A stretch of 64,000 nt of DNA from Terrimonas_A sp051954695 (lineage in GTDB: Bacteria; Bacteroidota; Bacteroidia; Chitinophagales; Chitinophagaceae), in contig JBQCHL010000031.1 in NCBI GenBank assembly GCA_051954695.1, positions 62,001 to 126,000 of the forward strand, given 5' to 3'. Positions 50,652 to 61,400 of this stretch are shown here, one piece after another (position 1 is the first letter of the stretch; each line of letters starts with the position of its first letter). Both the position numbers and the translations under genes were made by a program. The notes under the pieces were generated by a model that saw only the letters and a program-made list of their open reading frames with translations, had not been told where the DNA came from and searched no databases.

Positions 50652-52079
50652 TCAAAACGCATCCCACCACAAGTGTGTATCCACTTTATCTCCACCAATA
50701 GCACTTGCTGCCTGATTATAATTCGTTGTATTATAGTTCTGTTCATTAACGGGATAAGTATACCGTAACGGCATTGCACTCAATGCGCGGTAAGCTGGTT
50801 GCAATTGAGGATAGTCCAGCCTTCTCCATTCAATCCAGGCATCCCATCCACGGTTATACAATGCGATCCATTTTTGTATACCGATCTTTTGCTTATACGA
50901 ACCGGCAGCAGTAGCATAGTTTACAGATGGTTGTGTACGGTAAACTGTTGCTTGCGCTTGCGTGCCGCCCCAGAACAAAACTGATGCATCAATCGCATCG
51001 CTATAATGCTGTGCAGCAGTAGCACCTACAGAAAACCCGCGGGCAGCTGCTTCAGCTAATAAAAATTTCACTTCTGCATAATCCAATAGCACACCCGGAA
51101 ATTCAGGAGCAGTAATCTTTTCATCGGGTTTTGAAAAAGTGGAATAACTGCTGCTGGTGCCGGGATCACCGCCAGAATAACCATTGGTCTCATCAACGGT
51201 AAAGTATAAAGGTATCCGCGGATCGTTGAACTGTTTCATTTGGTCTACAAGAGTACTGGCTGCAACAAAATCCTGACGTCCGCTCTGCACAAGATCTTCC
51301 CATATCGGATTCGTATTGGGTGGTGATGCCAGGAACTTAAACAGGGCATTATCATCATTGGAAGTAAATACGCCTCCTGCATAAGCTGCTTCAACTATTG
51401 TTTTCGCCTGTGCGGCGCTGACATCCGCAATGGTCATTCCCATTTTCAACTTGAATGAATTGGCAAACTTCTTCCACGCTGCCATATCGTTTCCATATAT
51501 TATATCCGCATTGCCAAGACCGTTTGCTGAAGTATTGATAGCTGCTATATCTGCATCCAGCCTCTTCAAAAGATCAGCATAGATAGTTGCAGCATCATCA
51601 TATACAGGGAACACATTATCGATGTCCATCGCTTCCGTATAAGGGATATTACCGAACGTGGTAATAAGATAATAATAAGCATATACCTGCAATATATCCA
51701 CTACCGCCAGTTGGTTTGCTTTTACCTGCTCATCAGTAACCTGATCAGGTATCAGCTTTTTTGCTTCCTGCAGATCCTTCAATACATCGCGGTATAATGC
51801 AGCCCATACATTTTGCGGAATATTCCGTGTGTTCAGATCATAGCGGCTTTCTCCAAGATAAGTTGTTTCCTGCCATTGCTGAACGATCAACCGGAATATG
51901 TTCAGGTTCACGTTTGAGGAACTGAGCGTACGCACCAGTCCTCTTTCAGCATTGGTGACGAGCGAAGAGCCTGCTACCATGGTAGGATTCTTCGGGTCAC
52001 TGTTGAGGCTGGTCAGGTCTTTCTTACACGAGCCCAGCAACAATGCTGTGATTATTATGGTTACAAAAAATTTTGTCAT
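50652..52079 (-). CDS. SusD/RagB-family outer-membrane lipoprotein (pair 2)
   Basis: A 475-residue SusD-like protein with lipobox MTKFFVTIIITALLLGSC (Cys18), followed by KKDLTSLNSDPKNPTMV, the DLNxxPxNP start of the SusD-like_2 type. Helical segments QVYAYYYLITTFGNIPYTEAMD (about 130-150) and VKFLLAEAAARGFSVG (about 340) are as in the family. The C-terminus LRYTYPVNEQNYN is typical. It is 12 nt after its SusC. Substrate unknown; no enzyme gene accompanies the pair. Confidence 0.9.
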   Translation of the reverse strand: MTKFFVTIIITALLLGSCKKDLTSLNSDPKNPTMVAGSSLVTNAERGLVRTLSSSNVNLNIFRLIVQQWQETTYLGESRYDLNTRNIPQNVWAALYRDVLKDLQEAKKLIPDQVTDEQVKANQLAVVDILQVYAYYYLITTFGNIPYTEAMDIDNVFPVYDDAATIYADLLKRLDADIAAINTSANGLGNADIIYGNDMAAWKKFANSFKLKMGMTIADVSAAQAKTIVEAAYAGGVFTSNDDNALFKFLASPPNTNPIWEDLVQSGRQDFVAASTLVDQMKQFNDPRIPLYFTVDETNGYSGGDPGTSSSYSTFSKPDEKITAPEFPGVLLDYAEVKFLLAEAAARGFSVGATAAQHYSDAIDASVLFWGGTQAQATVYRTQPSVNYATAAGSYKQKIGIQKWIALYNRGWDAWIEWRRLDYPQLQPAYRALSAMPLRYTYPVNEQNYNTTNYNQAASAIGGDKVDTHLWWDAF

Positions 52080-52091
52080 AGCAATATCTTT

Positions 52092-55000
52092 TTAAAATCT
52101 TAATCTGATGTTGAAGGCAAATGTGCGGGTGGTTGGATAAGCACCTCCCTGGTATCCCTGCAGGTTACCGGAACTCATCGTTTCTTCCGGATCTGAATAA
52201 GGAAGGTTCTTGTGAATGATCCAAAGATTCCTGCCGATCAATGAAAGATCAATCCCTTTAAATGGATGGATCTTTGCCATTACCGATTTCGGCAGCGAAT
52301 AGCTCAACACCGCTTCCCTCAACTTCACATAGCTGGCATCATACACAAACCCTGCAGCCGGTATCAGATCTTCTGCACCGAACGTTGCATACTCATTGGG
52401 TATATGTGTAACATTGGTCTTCCCATCTTCATGCACACCCGGCATCACCACACCACCACCGGCAGACACTGGATCGCGTGATGGTTTGCCCAGGTCGTTC
52501 AACCCTGCTGTTTCTGGATAAAGACCTGTACCCATTCCATAAAACAGGTCAAGCGACCATACATCTCCCCCCTGACGCATATCAACCAGGAAGCTCAATG
52601 AAAAGTCTTTATACTTGAATGTGTTGTTGATACCTCCGATCCAGTCAGGATTAGGATTACCGATCACTTCATTGGATGTGGGAGAAGTGAGGTAGTAACC
52701 ATCTTCATCCACCGTACGTTGTCCATTGGTATAAATAAAATTGGACCCGCGGATCGTACCATAAGGCTGATTCAATGTTGCATTCAATGACACACCACCC
52801 TGGAAGGTTGCCAGCACCAGGTTGTCTGCATGTTCAAACAGATCAATCACTTTATTCCTGTTCCTTGTCCAGTTAAGATTGATATTCCAGGAGAAAGTTT
52901 TAGTTTGAACCGGCGTACCAAACAATGACACTTCAACACCCCTGTTCTGGATAGTGCCGGAGTTCAGGAATTTGAAACTATAACCTGTAGCAGGTGTAAT
53001 TGCCAGCGGTAATATCTGGTCAATGGTCTTGGCACTGTAATAAGACACATCGAACCCAACCCTGCTTTTCAGGAAAGACATTTCAAGTCCTGCCTCAAGA
53101 CTTCTTGTACGTTCAGGTTTAAGATTAGGATTGTTCCTTGTGCTTGGAATGGTAGTAGTTGGAGAAGAACCAAAAGGAGGTAAGATATTATACACATTCA
53201 GCACACTGTACAACGGAGCATCATTACCCACTTCCGCATAATTCACTCTTGCCTTTCCATAAGAAAGCCAGCCAACATCAGGCAATAGCTTGGAGAAAGT
53301 AAATCCCAGTGATCCGGAAGGATAGTAATACACGTTGTTCCCTTCCGGTAAAGTGGATGATTTATCCCTCCTGATAGTTCCATCAAGTGTAAGCATATCT
53401 CTCCAGGTGAGGGTAGCACCGGCAAATACACCATCAACCTGCCGTTCGCCATCAAACTCTGTAGGCGCATTGAGTGGATTGGCTGAATTGTTCAATGAGT
53501 AAATACCAGGTATGGTCAATCCTCCATTAGTAGATGCATCAATGCTCTTGGTATGTTGATTACGGATATTCAAACCAAGTAATGCTTTAAAATTAAAATC
53601 CTGTGAAAGATCTTTATCAAGATTGGCAAGCAGATCGTAATTGATCTCTGTATAAGAACGGTTCACTCTCCGGTAAGAAGGTATGCCAATACTTCCCACA
53701 GCCTGTCTTTCCTCCTGTTGCTCATTATACGTATCAAGCCCTACCCTTCCCATGATATTCAACCAATCGGTTATTTTATAGTTGAGGTTGATATTACCGA
53801 ATATGCGGTTACGACCGTCATTCTCATAGTTCTGATACCGGACGAAGTAAGGGTTGTCCCAGAAGATAGGAACGAGACCTGCTTCTGTTCTTGGGTTTGC
53901 CCAGTTCCACGTAATATTCTTCGATGTTCGGAAGTAAGCTTCTTTCTGCTCTTTAATATCCACGTTGGTTTCCCACCATTGACGGAAATTGGTAGCTACG
54001 TTCTTATCGTCGTAGCCAGTGCCATATCGTCCTCTTCCGGTTATATTGGAGAAGTTGGCAGTAGCACTTGCAGTTAATGCAGAAGTGATATTATAAGTGC
54101 CGCCAAAATTCACAAGGTTCTTGCTCACTTTACTGTTAGGCAGGATACCCCTGTCGTCCGTACGTGTATAGCCCAATTTAAAAGAACCTTTATCCGAAGC
54201 ACCATCTACAAAAACACTTTGGTTAGAAGAGGTAGCCGTCTGGAAAAAACTACTAGGGTCATTTGCAGCAGCTACCCACGGAGTTGCTTGCTTGTAAAAG
54301 GGCGATGTTGCGTCAAAAGCATTCCATTGATAAACTAATAAGCTGGGATCGAAACGTGCTCCGTAAGAAGCATCTTCAGTAGTAGGCACCACTTTGTCGG
54401 GGATACCATCTCCATTCACATCAAATTCATTGAAGTAAGAATCTTCATTTGGTCCATAATATGCTCCATAGCCTGCACCATATTCTTTTTGGTATTTGGT
54501 AAATGTCGATTTATCGATCTTACCAAATCCAAAACCAGAGTTGACAGTGATACCCAAACCACGGGTAGCTTTTTTAGTGGTGATCAGGATAACACCGTTG
54601 TTGCCACGCGAACCGTACAAGGCGCTTGCAGCAGCTCCTTTCAATACGGAAACCGATTCAATATCATCAGGATTGATATCAGCAGCAGCATTACCATAAT
54701 CATAACCACCGCGGCCTGTTGTCTGATCTGCAGTATTGGTATTGTCATTATTATATGGCACACCATCCACTACAAACAAGGCCTGGTTATTACCGACAAA
54801 TGATTTGGTGCCTCTTAACACTACGTTGGTAGAGCCACCCAAAGTATTTGTTTGTCTTATTTCAAGACCAGCCACTTTACCTGAAAGGTTGTTAACAAAA
54901 TTGTTGCTCCTGTTTTTACTCACCTCATTGCCTTCCACTGTTTGCGCAGCATAAGGCAATTGGTTTCTTGTACGCCGTATACCCAATGCTGTTACCACTA

Positions 55001-55304
55001 CTTCCTGCAGGTTGCCTTGTGGTTGCATCGTTATCGAAAGGGTGGATTCATTGCCGATCTTAACTTCCTGCTCAACAAAGCTTGCGGAAGTGATGACAAG
55101 CGATTGGCCTGGTTGTACTTCAATACGAAAATTTCCATTTGCATCAGCAGCTACGCCTGAAGTAGTTCCTTTAACAGTAATGTTGGCAAATGGAACGGGA
55201 TCACCTTTTGCATCTTTTACTTGCCCTGTGATCGTTCTTGTTTGTGCAAGCGCCAATGCATAGAACAGCATCAGCCCTGCAATTAATAATGCAGATCTTC
55301 TCAT
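52092..55304 (-). CDS. SusC/RagA-family TonB-dependent transporter (pair 2)
   Basis: A 1070-residue outer-membrane transporter. It has a signal peptide (MRRSALLIAGLMLFYALALAQ), an N-terminal beta domain (ITGQVKDAKGDPVPFANITV), then EVVVTALGI as TonB-box-like segment. The plug carries NVVLRGTKSFVGNNQALFVVDG, DINPDDIESVSVLKGAAASALYG and GVILITTKK. The barrel contains a Ca-binding-like loop DVNGDGIPDK near residue 290 and another DEDGYYL, and ends TFAFNIRLRF. It pairs with the SusD-like gene 12 nt downstream. Confidence 0.93.
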   Translation of the reverse strand: MRRSALLIAGLMLFYALALAQTRTITGQVKDAKGDPVPFANITVKGTTSGVAADANGNFRIEVQPGQSLVITSASFVEQEVKIGNESTLSITMQPQGNLQEVVVTALGIRRTRNQLPYAAQTVEGNEVSKNRSNNFVNNLSGKVAGLEIRQTNTLGGSTNVVLRGTKSFVGNNQALFVVDGVPYNNDNTNTADQTTGRGGYDYGNAAADINPDDIESVSVLKGAAASALYGSRGNNGVILITTKKATRGLGITVNSGFGFGKIDKSTFTKYQKEYGAGYGAYYGPNEDSYFNEFDVNGDGIPDKVVPTTEDASYGARFDPSLLVYQWNAFDATSPFYKQATPWVAAANDPSSFFQTATSSNQSVFVDGASDKGSFKLGYTRTDDRGILPNSKVSKNLVNFGGTYNITSALTASATANFSNITGRGRYGTGYDDKNVATNFRQWWETNVDIKEQKEAYFRTSKNITWNWANPRTEAGLVPIFWDNPYFVRYQNYENDGRNRIFGNINLNYKITDWLNIMGRVGLDTYNEQQEERQAVGSIGIPSYRRVNRSYTEINYDLLANLDKDLSQDFNFKALLGLNIRNQHTKSIDASTNGGLTIPGIYSLNNSANPLNAPTEFDGERQVDGVFAGATLTWRDMLTLDGTIRRDKSSTLPEGNNVYYYPSGSLGFTFSKLLPDVGWLSYGKARVNYAEVGNDAPLYSVLNVYNILPPFGSSPTTTIPSTRNNPNLKPERTRSLEAGLEMSFLKSRVGFDVSYYSAKTIDQILPLAITPATGYSFKFLNSGTIQNRGVEVSLFGTPVQTKTFSWNINLNWTRNRNKVIDLFEHADNLVLATFQGGVSLNATLNQPYGTIRGSNFIYTNGQRTVDEDGYYLTSPTSNEVIGNPNPDWIGGINNTFKYKDFSLSFLVDMRQGGDVWSLDLFYGMGTGLYPETAGLNDLGKPSRDPVSAGGGVVMPGVHEDGKTNVTHIPNEYATFGAEDLIPAAGFVYDASYVKLREAVLSYSLPKSVMAKIHPFKGIDLSLIGRNLWIIHKNLPYSDPEETMSSGNLQGYQGGAYPTTRTFAFNIRLRF

Positions 55305-55678
55305 GCGCTTAAATTTTTAGGTTACTACGCGGTTAATGTTTATGAAATTTTCTAGAAAACAATACATGTACCTGCAAGTCGTCAGCAGTTGCATGTACCT
55401 CAGGGCAGATTGGAAATGGTAGTGCCTAACGCAAGGTGGGTTGTTAGAAGGAGCAGTTAGTTTTGGGAGTTACTGTAGGATCAGACAAACAGGATTTTCT
55501 ATTTGCTGCGTGAAAATATTATTTTTTTAACAAAAAGTTGAGGGTGACATGTAAGTGATTATCATTTTAGTTCACCGTTCAATATAGGAATTGAGACTAA
55601 TTGAATTAATTCACGCATAATTAAACATTAAGAAATACAATTACACAATCTAAAAAATAAATGTTCAGAAAATAAAAT
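55305..55678. other. Leader region of SusC pair 2
   Basis: No gene is seen. A direct repeat of CATGTACCT (55365-55373 and 55392-55400) lies 60-100 nt upstream of the SusC start, 27 nt apart, and could bind a regulator. The region is otherwise AT-rich. No exact TAnnTTTG promoter with a -33 partner could be set. Confidence 0.35.
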
Positions 55679-55707
55679 GGCTCCGAAAGTTTGACACTTT
55701 CGGAGCC
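55679..55707 (-). terminator. Terminator after the SusCD-DUF1735 unit
   Basis: GGCTCCGAAAGT (55679-55690) and ACTTTCGGAGCC (55696-55707) form a perfect 12-bp stem with a 5-nt loop. On the minus strand it is followed by ATTTTATTTT. Confidence 0.85.
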
Positions 55708-55748
55708 TTAAAAAAAATCGAATGGTCTATGCCATTCACGGCAATCGT

Positions 55749-56726
55749 TTATCTCGGTTCTTTATAAGTAAATTTTTCGTGGAAAAAAGTACGCGGAGTG
55801 TAAGCCGCTCCCTGGGTCATAATATAGCTCACTTCAAACGACTTGATACTACCATTGGAATTAAAAGTTGCTTTATTAACACCAGTGGGATCAAGTACAC
55901 ATGAACGTTGCGAACCTCCGGACAATTCCCCATAATAATTCTTCACGGTGATAGCTCCGGTAGCTTCATCGATAAAAAATATAGGACTGAAACTTCCATA
56001 ATAAGAGCCGCTTGTACCACTTTTGATAGGATGCCCATAAGCGTTCGTATAGTTAATGCCATCATATAGTGCGACCGAATTTCCTGAATAGGTGATCAAT
56101 TGCATTGAAATGGGATACCAGCCAGTTAAAGAAGCACTTGTAACATCCACCATCGGAGCAGTAGCTTCCATTAAATAAATACCATCGTATGAATTCCTTG
56201 CCTGGATCCGGAATACCATTGCAGAATAGTTGCCGCTCACCTGGCCAGCGCTCGCATTGGTGATCCGAAGCGGTAAACCGTAGCTCTTGCTGAAATCATA
56301 AGCAGATTTCAGGATCTTCCCCTTTAAGGTAGCTCTTTTCTGACCTTTCGGGATGACCACTTTCCAGGAGTCTGCCTTAAAAACATCTCCGGTCATTGCA
56401 GAAAGCGATAAACTGTTCTGCGTATTGTACACATCGATCATTCCCGGATCTATTGCAACTGTTACTTCTATATCCTGCGGCGCTCCGGCATCAGCACCGG
56501 AATAACTGATCTCAATATCAAAAGGTTGCTCATTCTCTTCAAAAATAAGATCAAAGTTATAAGAAGGATAAGTGCTGGAGGTCAGGGATGTGATCAGGTC
56601 TGGCACTTCGTTGTAAAATTCAATTACACTCTTCGACCCTTTACTTCCCAGCGGTGGGTCTTCCTTTACACAGGAAGACAGTAGTATAAGTCCTGTTATT
56701 ATCAAAAAGCCTATATATCTTTTCAT
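55749..56726 (-). CDS. DUF1735-type surface lipoprotein
   Basis: A 325-residue lipoprotein with lipobox LILLSSC (Cys19), a DUF1735 beta-sandwich (about 40-165: VIEFYNEVPDL...FDIEISYSGADAGAPQDIEVTVAIDP...IPKGQKRATLKGKI), and a C-terminal beta-rich part of about 150 residues (DGIYLMEATAPMVD...GYxxx). Such proteins are typical third genes of SusCD loci and are thought to bind the same substrate on the cell surface. It follows SusD after 26 nt and is followed by a terminator. The substrate is unknown. Confidence 0.82.
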   Translation of the reverse strand: MKRYIGFLIITGLILLSSCVKEDPPLGSKGSKSVIEFYNEVPDLITSLTSSTYPSYNFDLIFEENEQPFDIEISYSGADAGAPQDIEVTVAIDPGMIDVYNTQNSLSLSAMTGDVFKADSWKVVIPKGQKRATLKGKILKSAYDFSKSYGLPLRITNASAGQVSGNYSAMVFRIQARNSYDGIYLMEATAPMVDVTSASLTGWYPISMQLITYSGNSVALYDGINYTNAYGHPIKSGTSGSYYGSFSPIFFIDEATGAITVKNYYGELSGGSQRSCVLDPTGVNKATFNSNGSIKSFEVSYIMTQGAAYTPRTFFHEKFTYKEPR

Positions 56727-56751
56727 AATTATAAGTTGTTACTGAAAGAAT

Positions 56752-58386
56752 TTATTTTCTGCGATCATAAAACACAAAAGACCCGAACACTGAAATATTA
56801 GTTGGTGCATTTTTAGGATTCAATGAATACTCAGAAGACGGATACCAAATGCGGCCAACTAATTTATCAACTGTTGTTGCCTGAGAAGCTTTTGACACAA
56901 AGGTTTTGTTTGGATCAAGGCCAGCATTATCAATTTTAGGATATCCTGTTCTTTTATATTCATCCCAGGCTTCCTGACCACTGATCATATTCAAGGCAAT
57001 ATACTTTTGTGTAATGATCGCTTCGAGGCGTTGCTCATCCGATGTTGCCAGTTCGATATTAACCAGGTACTTGGTTGCATTGTCGCCTTCAACATGATAA
57101 TGCGCGGCGGCAGCTACAGGGTTTGGCACAGTTGGGCTGATATAGGTATTCAACTTATATGTTCCATCTGCTGATTGATACAGGTACTTGAATGAAGCTT
57201 CAATGCCTTTATTGAACAGGTCCGTAACATCACCGCCAGTCAGGATACCTTTCATCTGAGCTTCGGCCTGCAGAAAATAACTTTCCGCTGCCAACAGCAT
57301 CACTTCACTTTGACCTCTTCCTTTAAGGATCCCGATCGCGTTGGAAGGATCATCCTTAAAATCATAAGCACTTCCGCTTCCGCTATACCATACGGAGCTT
57401 CCACCGGGAGCCAGGCGGTTATCTACGATCGGACCTACTTCTCCGAGTTGGTTTCTTACAGGATCATAATCAGATGCTGAACTAGGCCTGTAGATCGCTC
57501 TTCTTCTTGCACTATCAGATATCTTCATGCCATTATAGAATGTAGCGATGTAGAATGTAGAAATAATCGACCTTGCCGCACCTGCATTGGTAGCACTGCT
57601 GTGATAAGAATTCCAGTGAGGATTTTGCTGGCCTGCTGCTTTAATATATCCGGGATTTACAAGTGCATCCGTTGTCAGGAACCCTGCAGGATCAAAACTT
57701 GGTGTTACACCTGAAAAAACAGATGTTTTGGAAGCACGTATCAGCAGTTTCAGTTTAAGTGTATTGGCAAACTGTTTCCACCTGGTCATATTACCATTGA
57801 ACATCGGATCCGAATTACCCAATGAATAGGTAAGCGCCAAAGGTTGTGTTGCATTATTAATGGTAGCGATTGCTGTATCCAATTGCTTATACAGGTCCTT
57901 ATAGATTTCTTCAGCAGGTGTATATGCCGGAGTTGTATTGGCAGATCCTTGTAATGCTTCAAAATAAGGAATAGCATCATACTCATCAACCAATAATTTG
58001 TAGTTGAATACTTTCATGATGCGTGCGATCGCGTTATAATAAGAATATGGATCACTGCCATTTGTCTTATCCAACACATATTGGAAATCAGTAAGGATAT
58101 CATAAGTACCCCATAATCCGGTATAATTGCTTGTACCAAAATTATAAGTAAGACTCGCGCCCCAGCCACCATAACCACCGGCATTCGCCTGGTAGCCAAC
58201 CATCCAACTGCCATAGTCATTATAACCGATCAAACTGGAGGCAGTACGGCTGATGCTGGCACCCAAAACCAATTCAGGCGTTGAAGTAGTGGGTGAGTTG
58301 GGATTCGTGCTATTAATATCCAAATATTTTTTACAAGACCCCAGCGTCGTTAGTAACACAACTACAGGAATTAATATTTTTCTCAT
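56752..58386 (-). CDS. SusD/RagB-family outer-membrane lipoprotein (pair 3)
   Basis: A 544-residue SusD-like protein, the longest of the three. Lipobox MRKILIPVVVLLTTLGSC gives Cys18, then KKYLDINSTNPNSPTTSTPE, the SusD-like_2 start. TPR-like helices include ARIMKVFNYKLLVDEYDAIPYFEAL and LLAAESYFLQAEAQMKGIL. The C-terminal segment VGRIWYPSSEYSLNPKNAP is the usual end motif. It lies 24 nt after its SusC and precedes the DUF1735 gene, so the three form one unit. Confidence 0.9.
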   Translation of the reverse strand: MRKILIPVVVLLTTLGSCKKYLDINSTNPNSPTTSTPELVLGASISRTASSLIGYNDYGSWMVGYQANAGGYGGWGASLTYNFGTSNYTGLWGTYDILTDFQYVLDKTNGSDPYSYYNAIARIMKVFNYKLLVDEYDAIPYFEALQGSANTTPAYTPAEEIYKDLYKQLDTAIATINNATQPLALTYSLGNSDPMFNGNMTRWKQFANTLKLKLLIRASKTSVFSGVTPSFDPAGFLTTDALVNPGYIKAAGQQNPHWNSYHSSATNAGAARSIISTFYIATFYNGMKISDSARRRAIYRPSSASDYDPVRNQLGEVGPIVDNRLAPGGSSVWYSGSGSAYDFKDDPSNAIGILKGRGQSEVMLLAAESYFLQAEAQMKGILTGGDVTDLFNKGIEASFKYLYQSADGTYKLNTYISPTVPNPVAAAAHYHVEGDNATKYLVNIELATSDEQRLEAIITQKYIALNMISGQEAWDEYKRTGYPKIDNAGLDPNKTFVSKASQATTVDKLVGRIWYPSSEYSLNPKNAPTNISVFGSFVFYDRRK

Positions 58387-58410
58387 ATCTAGAATTTAAA
58401 ACTCAAGTAA

Positions 58411-61400
58411 TTAGAATGTCAAAGAAATAGTACCTCCGAAATATCTTGAAGGAGGTGTTTGGCCCAGTGTGGTAATGCCAATAGCATTTCCATCAGAGAA
58501 GTTATACTCTGGGTCAGTATAGATATTTGACTTCGCGGTGAAGATGAAAAGGTTACGGCCCTGAATACCGATTGAAGCAGCTTTCAGGAATTTCGCCTTC
58601 GCTAACACTTTTTTCGGAAGATCATAAGTAAGTGAGATCTCGCGGACCTTCCAGTAATCACCTTTTATAATGTAGTTGGTTGCAATAACGGTGTTATATG
58701 CGCCTTCACCATCAGCCCAGAATCCTGAGCCGCCATCACGCACCTGGATCGAAGTATTCTCAACATATTTTGCGCCATCCCAATAAGATGAGTTGGGGAT
58801 AACAAATCTTTCGCGGTTGAATGCCACTGTTCGGCTGGAGGAGCCAGAGAAATCCATTGTTCCTCCACCATTATGATACACAACAAATCCACCGCGATAT
58901 TCAGCCAATGCCCAAAGCCTGAAATTCTTGAAACGTACTTCCGCATCAAGACCGAGACGATGTTTAGGATTGGTGTTGCCTAATAGTTTTGGTATAGGGT
59001 CCCTGGAAGGATAACCTGTGATGCGATCTACAATAATACGTCCCTGATCATCGCGCAGATAATCTGATCCTTCAAGAATGGGAAACAGGTAACCTGCTTT
59101 AGCAATGGTCTGTGCTGCCGCCCCTGTAGAGAGGTTCAGTTTTTCCAGGTCTTCACTGATTGATATAACGAGGTTCTTGTTATAAGTGTAGTTACCACCA
59201 ACTGTTACAGTCAGGTCGCGAGTGCGGACAGGTGTATAATGTAACAACACCTCCAAACCTTTATTGGATACTTCACCTGTATTGGTCTTATAAGTAGAAA
59301 AGCCTGATGCCTGGGAAATTTGTGTATTTACAGTTTGCGCATCAGTAACTGTTGAATAGTACGTTACGCCAAAGTTGATCCTTCTGTCCAACAGGTCCAT
59401 ATCCATACCAACTTCCCAGCCTTTGGTGATCTCGGGTTTAAGTGAAGGATTCACTGTTAATCCATTCACAGAGTAGCCTGGACCAGAGAGTGCATAAGGA
59501 TAACCAGAAGCATTGTCGAATGTATTCAAAAGTCCATAGGCACCAAGGTTCACGTTACCTACCTTCGATACACCGCCTCTTAACTTCAGGTTATTGATCA
59601 CTTTACTGTTCTTGATCGACTCGATCGCATCTGAAGCAACAAAAGACAGGTCAACTGCAGGATAGAAGAAAGACCAATGCTCAGGATCGAGAACAGAACG
59701 CCAGTCGTTACGACCTGTAACGTCCAGGAAAAGCCAGTTCTTATAAGAAACTTTGAACTTACCGAAAATACCCATCTGGCGAACGGTAGAGTTGCTTTCT
59801 GAAGAATTGGGGAGGGCCGCTGTTCTGTTTGAAACGTTGTATAAACCAGGTATTACCAATCCTGATACGTTGGTATTGGTTGATTTAGATACGTTGTTGC
59901 GCAAACTCTGACCAGCAGTAAGTTCAAGGCCAACGTCATTGAGCCGTTTTCTTACTGTAATAAGCAGATCAGAATTGATCTGTGTAGAATAGTACATATC
60001 ATCTGATACGCTGCCGGGCCAGTTCCAGCTTGATTTACCACCACGCTTATAGAATGCATCTTTGAATGAATACATTCCAACCCATGATTTTGCACTTTGG
60101 TTGCGCGTGGTAAGACCTGCACGGTATACTACATCGATCCATGTAGCCGGCTTCCAGGAAAACTCGACATTGCCGGTCAGATAATCATTCCTGGTCTTCT
60201 GACGATAGTTGTCGATATAAAAGTAGGGGTTAAGATAGTAGTCGTTATAGTACAACTCAGGGCTGGCCCATTTATCTGTTTGCCAGTTTTGGAAAGATTT
60301 CAGCGGAGCCCAGGCAGGTGTGTTCAACAAATTGTTGTAGATCGTACTCGTTTGGGTGGTAAGATCATACCTGTTCTGAATATAGTTGATACTATAATTT
60401 ACACTGATCGCTTTGTTTATTTTGCGGCTTCCATTAAAGCGCATTTGTGCACGGTTATACTTGTCTTTCGGAGTGGTGCCTTTAATAGTTGCAAACTGAC
60501 CGGATATATAATAAGAGCTTCTATCATCAGCCGCAGAAAGAGCTATATCCGATTGATTGGTTAAACCTGTTACCCAAAATTTCTCCCGGTCGTCAAGAGC
60601 AATATAGGGGTAGGTTTGTATATCGCCATTGATATCTTCTCTTCCTAACTGGCGCATGGTACCATCGAAACGGGGACCATATTGCTGGTTCTCATAGGGA
60701 GTAAAAGCTCCGGTTTCCCAACCAGAGCCAAACTCCTTCTGTAGTTTAGGATAAAAACTTGTCTTCTCTATTGTTGTAGTATTGGATAACCTTACAAAGC
60801 TGCTTCCTTTTGCTCCCTTTTTAGTTGTAATGATTATAGCTCCATTGGATGCATCCGAGCCATAAAGAGCTGCAGCTCCTGCCCCATTCAACACATTGAT
60901 ATCTTCGATATCTTCCGGGTTGATATTACCCAATATCTCACTGGGCACTATCACGTTATCGATCACGATCAATGCAGTGTTATTCCCAAGCAGCGACCTG
61001 TTGCCTCTTAATACAAGTCTTACTGTGGGGTTAACACCGCCATTGATGGCATTCACCTGTAAGCCGGCAACCTTACCGCTTAAACCGGCCGCTACGTTTA
61101 CAGGTTTCGCCTGTGTAAGTTGCTGGCCGGTGATGCGGGTAGCAGCATATCCTTCTTCCCTTTTCTTGCGTTGGATACCGCCTGCTGTTACAACTACTTC
61201 ATCCATCAGGTTTTCCTGAACATCCAGTTCTATGCTGCCAATCTCCGGAGAGTTGCCAACCTTTACGGTAAGAGAACTGAAATTGACTGCTGAAATTTCC
61301 AGGACATCGCCTGTTTTTGCAAGGAGGGAGAAAGATCCATCTGGTGCTGCAGATGTTCCAAGGTTAGTGCCTTTGATGTGAACAGTGGCGCCGCTGATCG

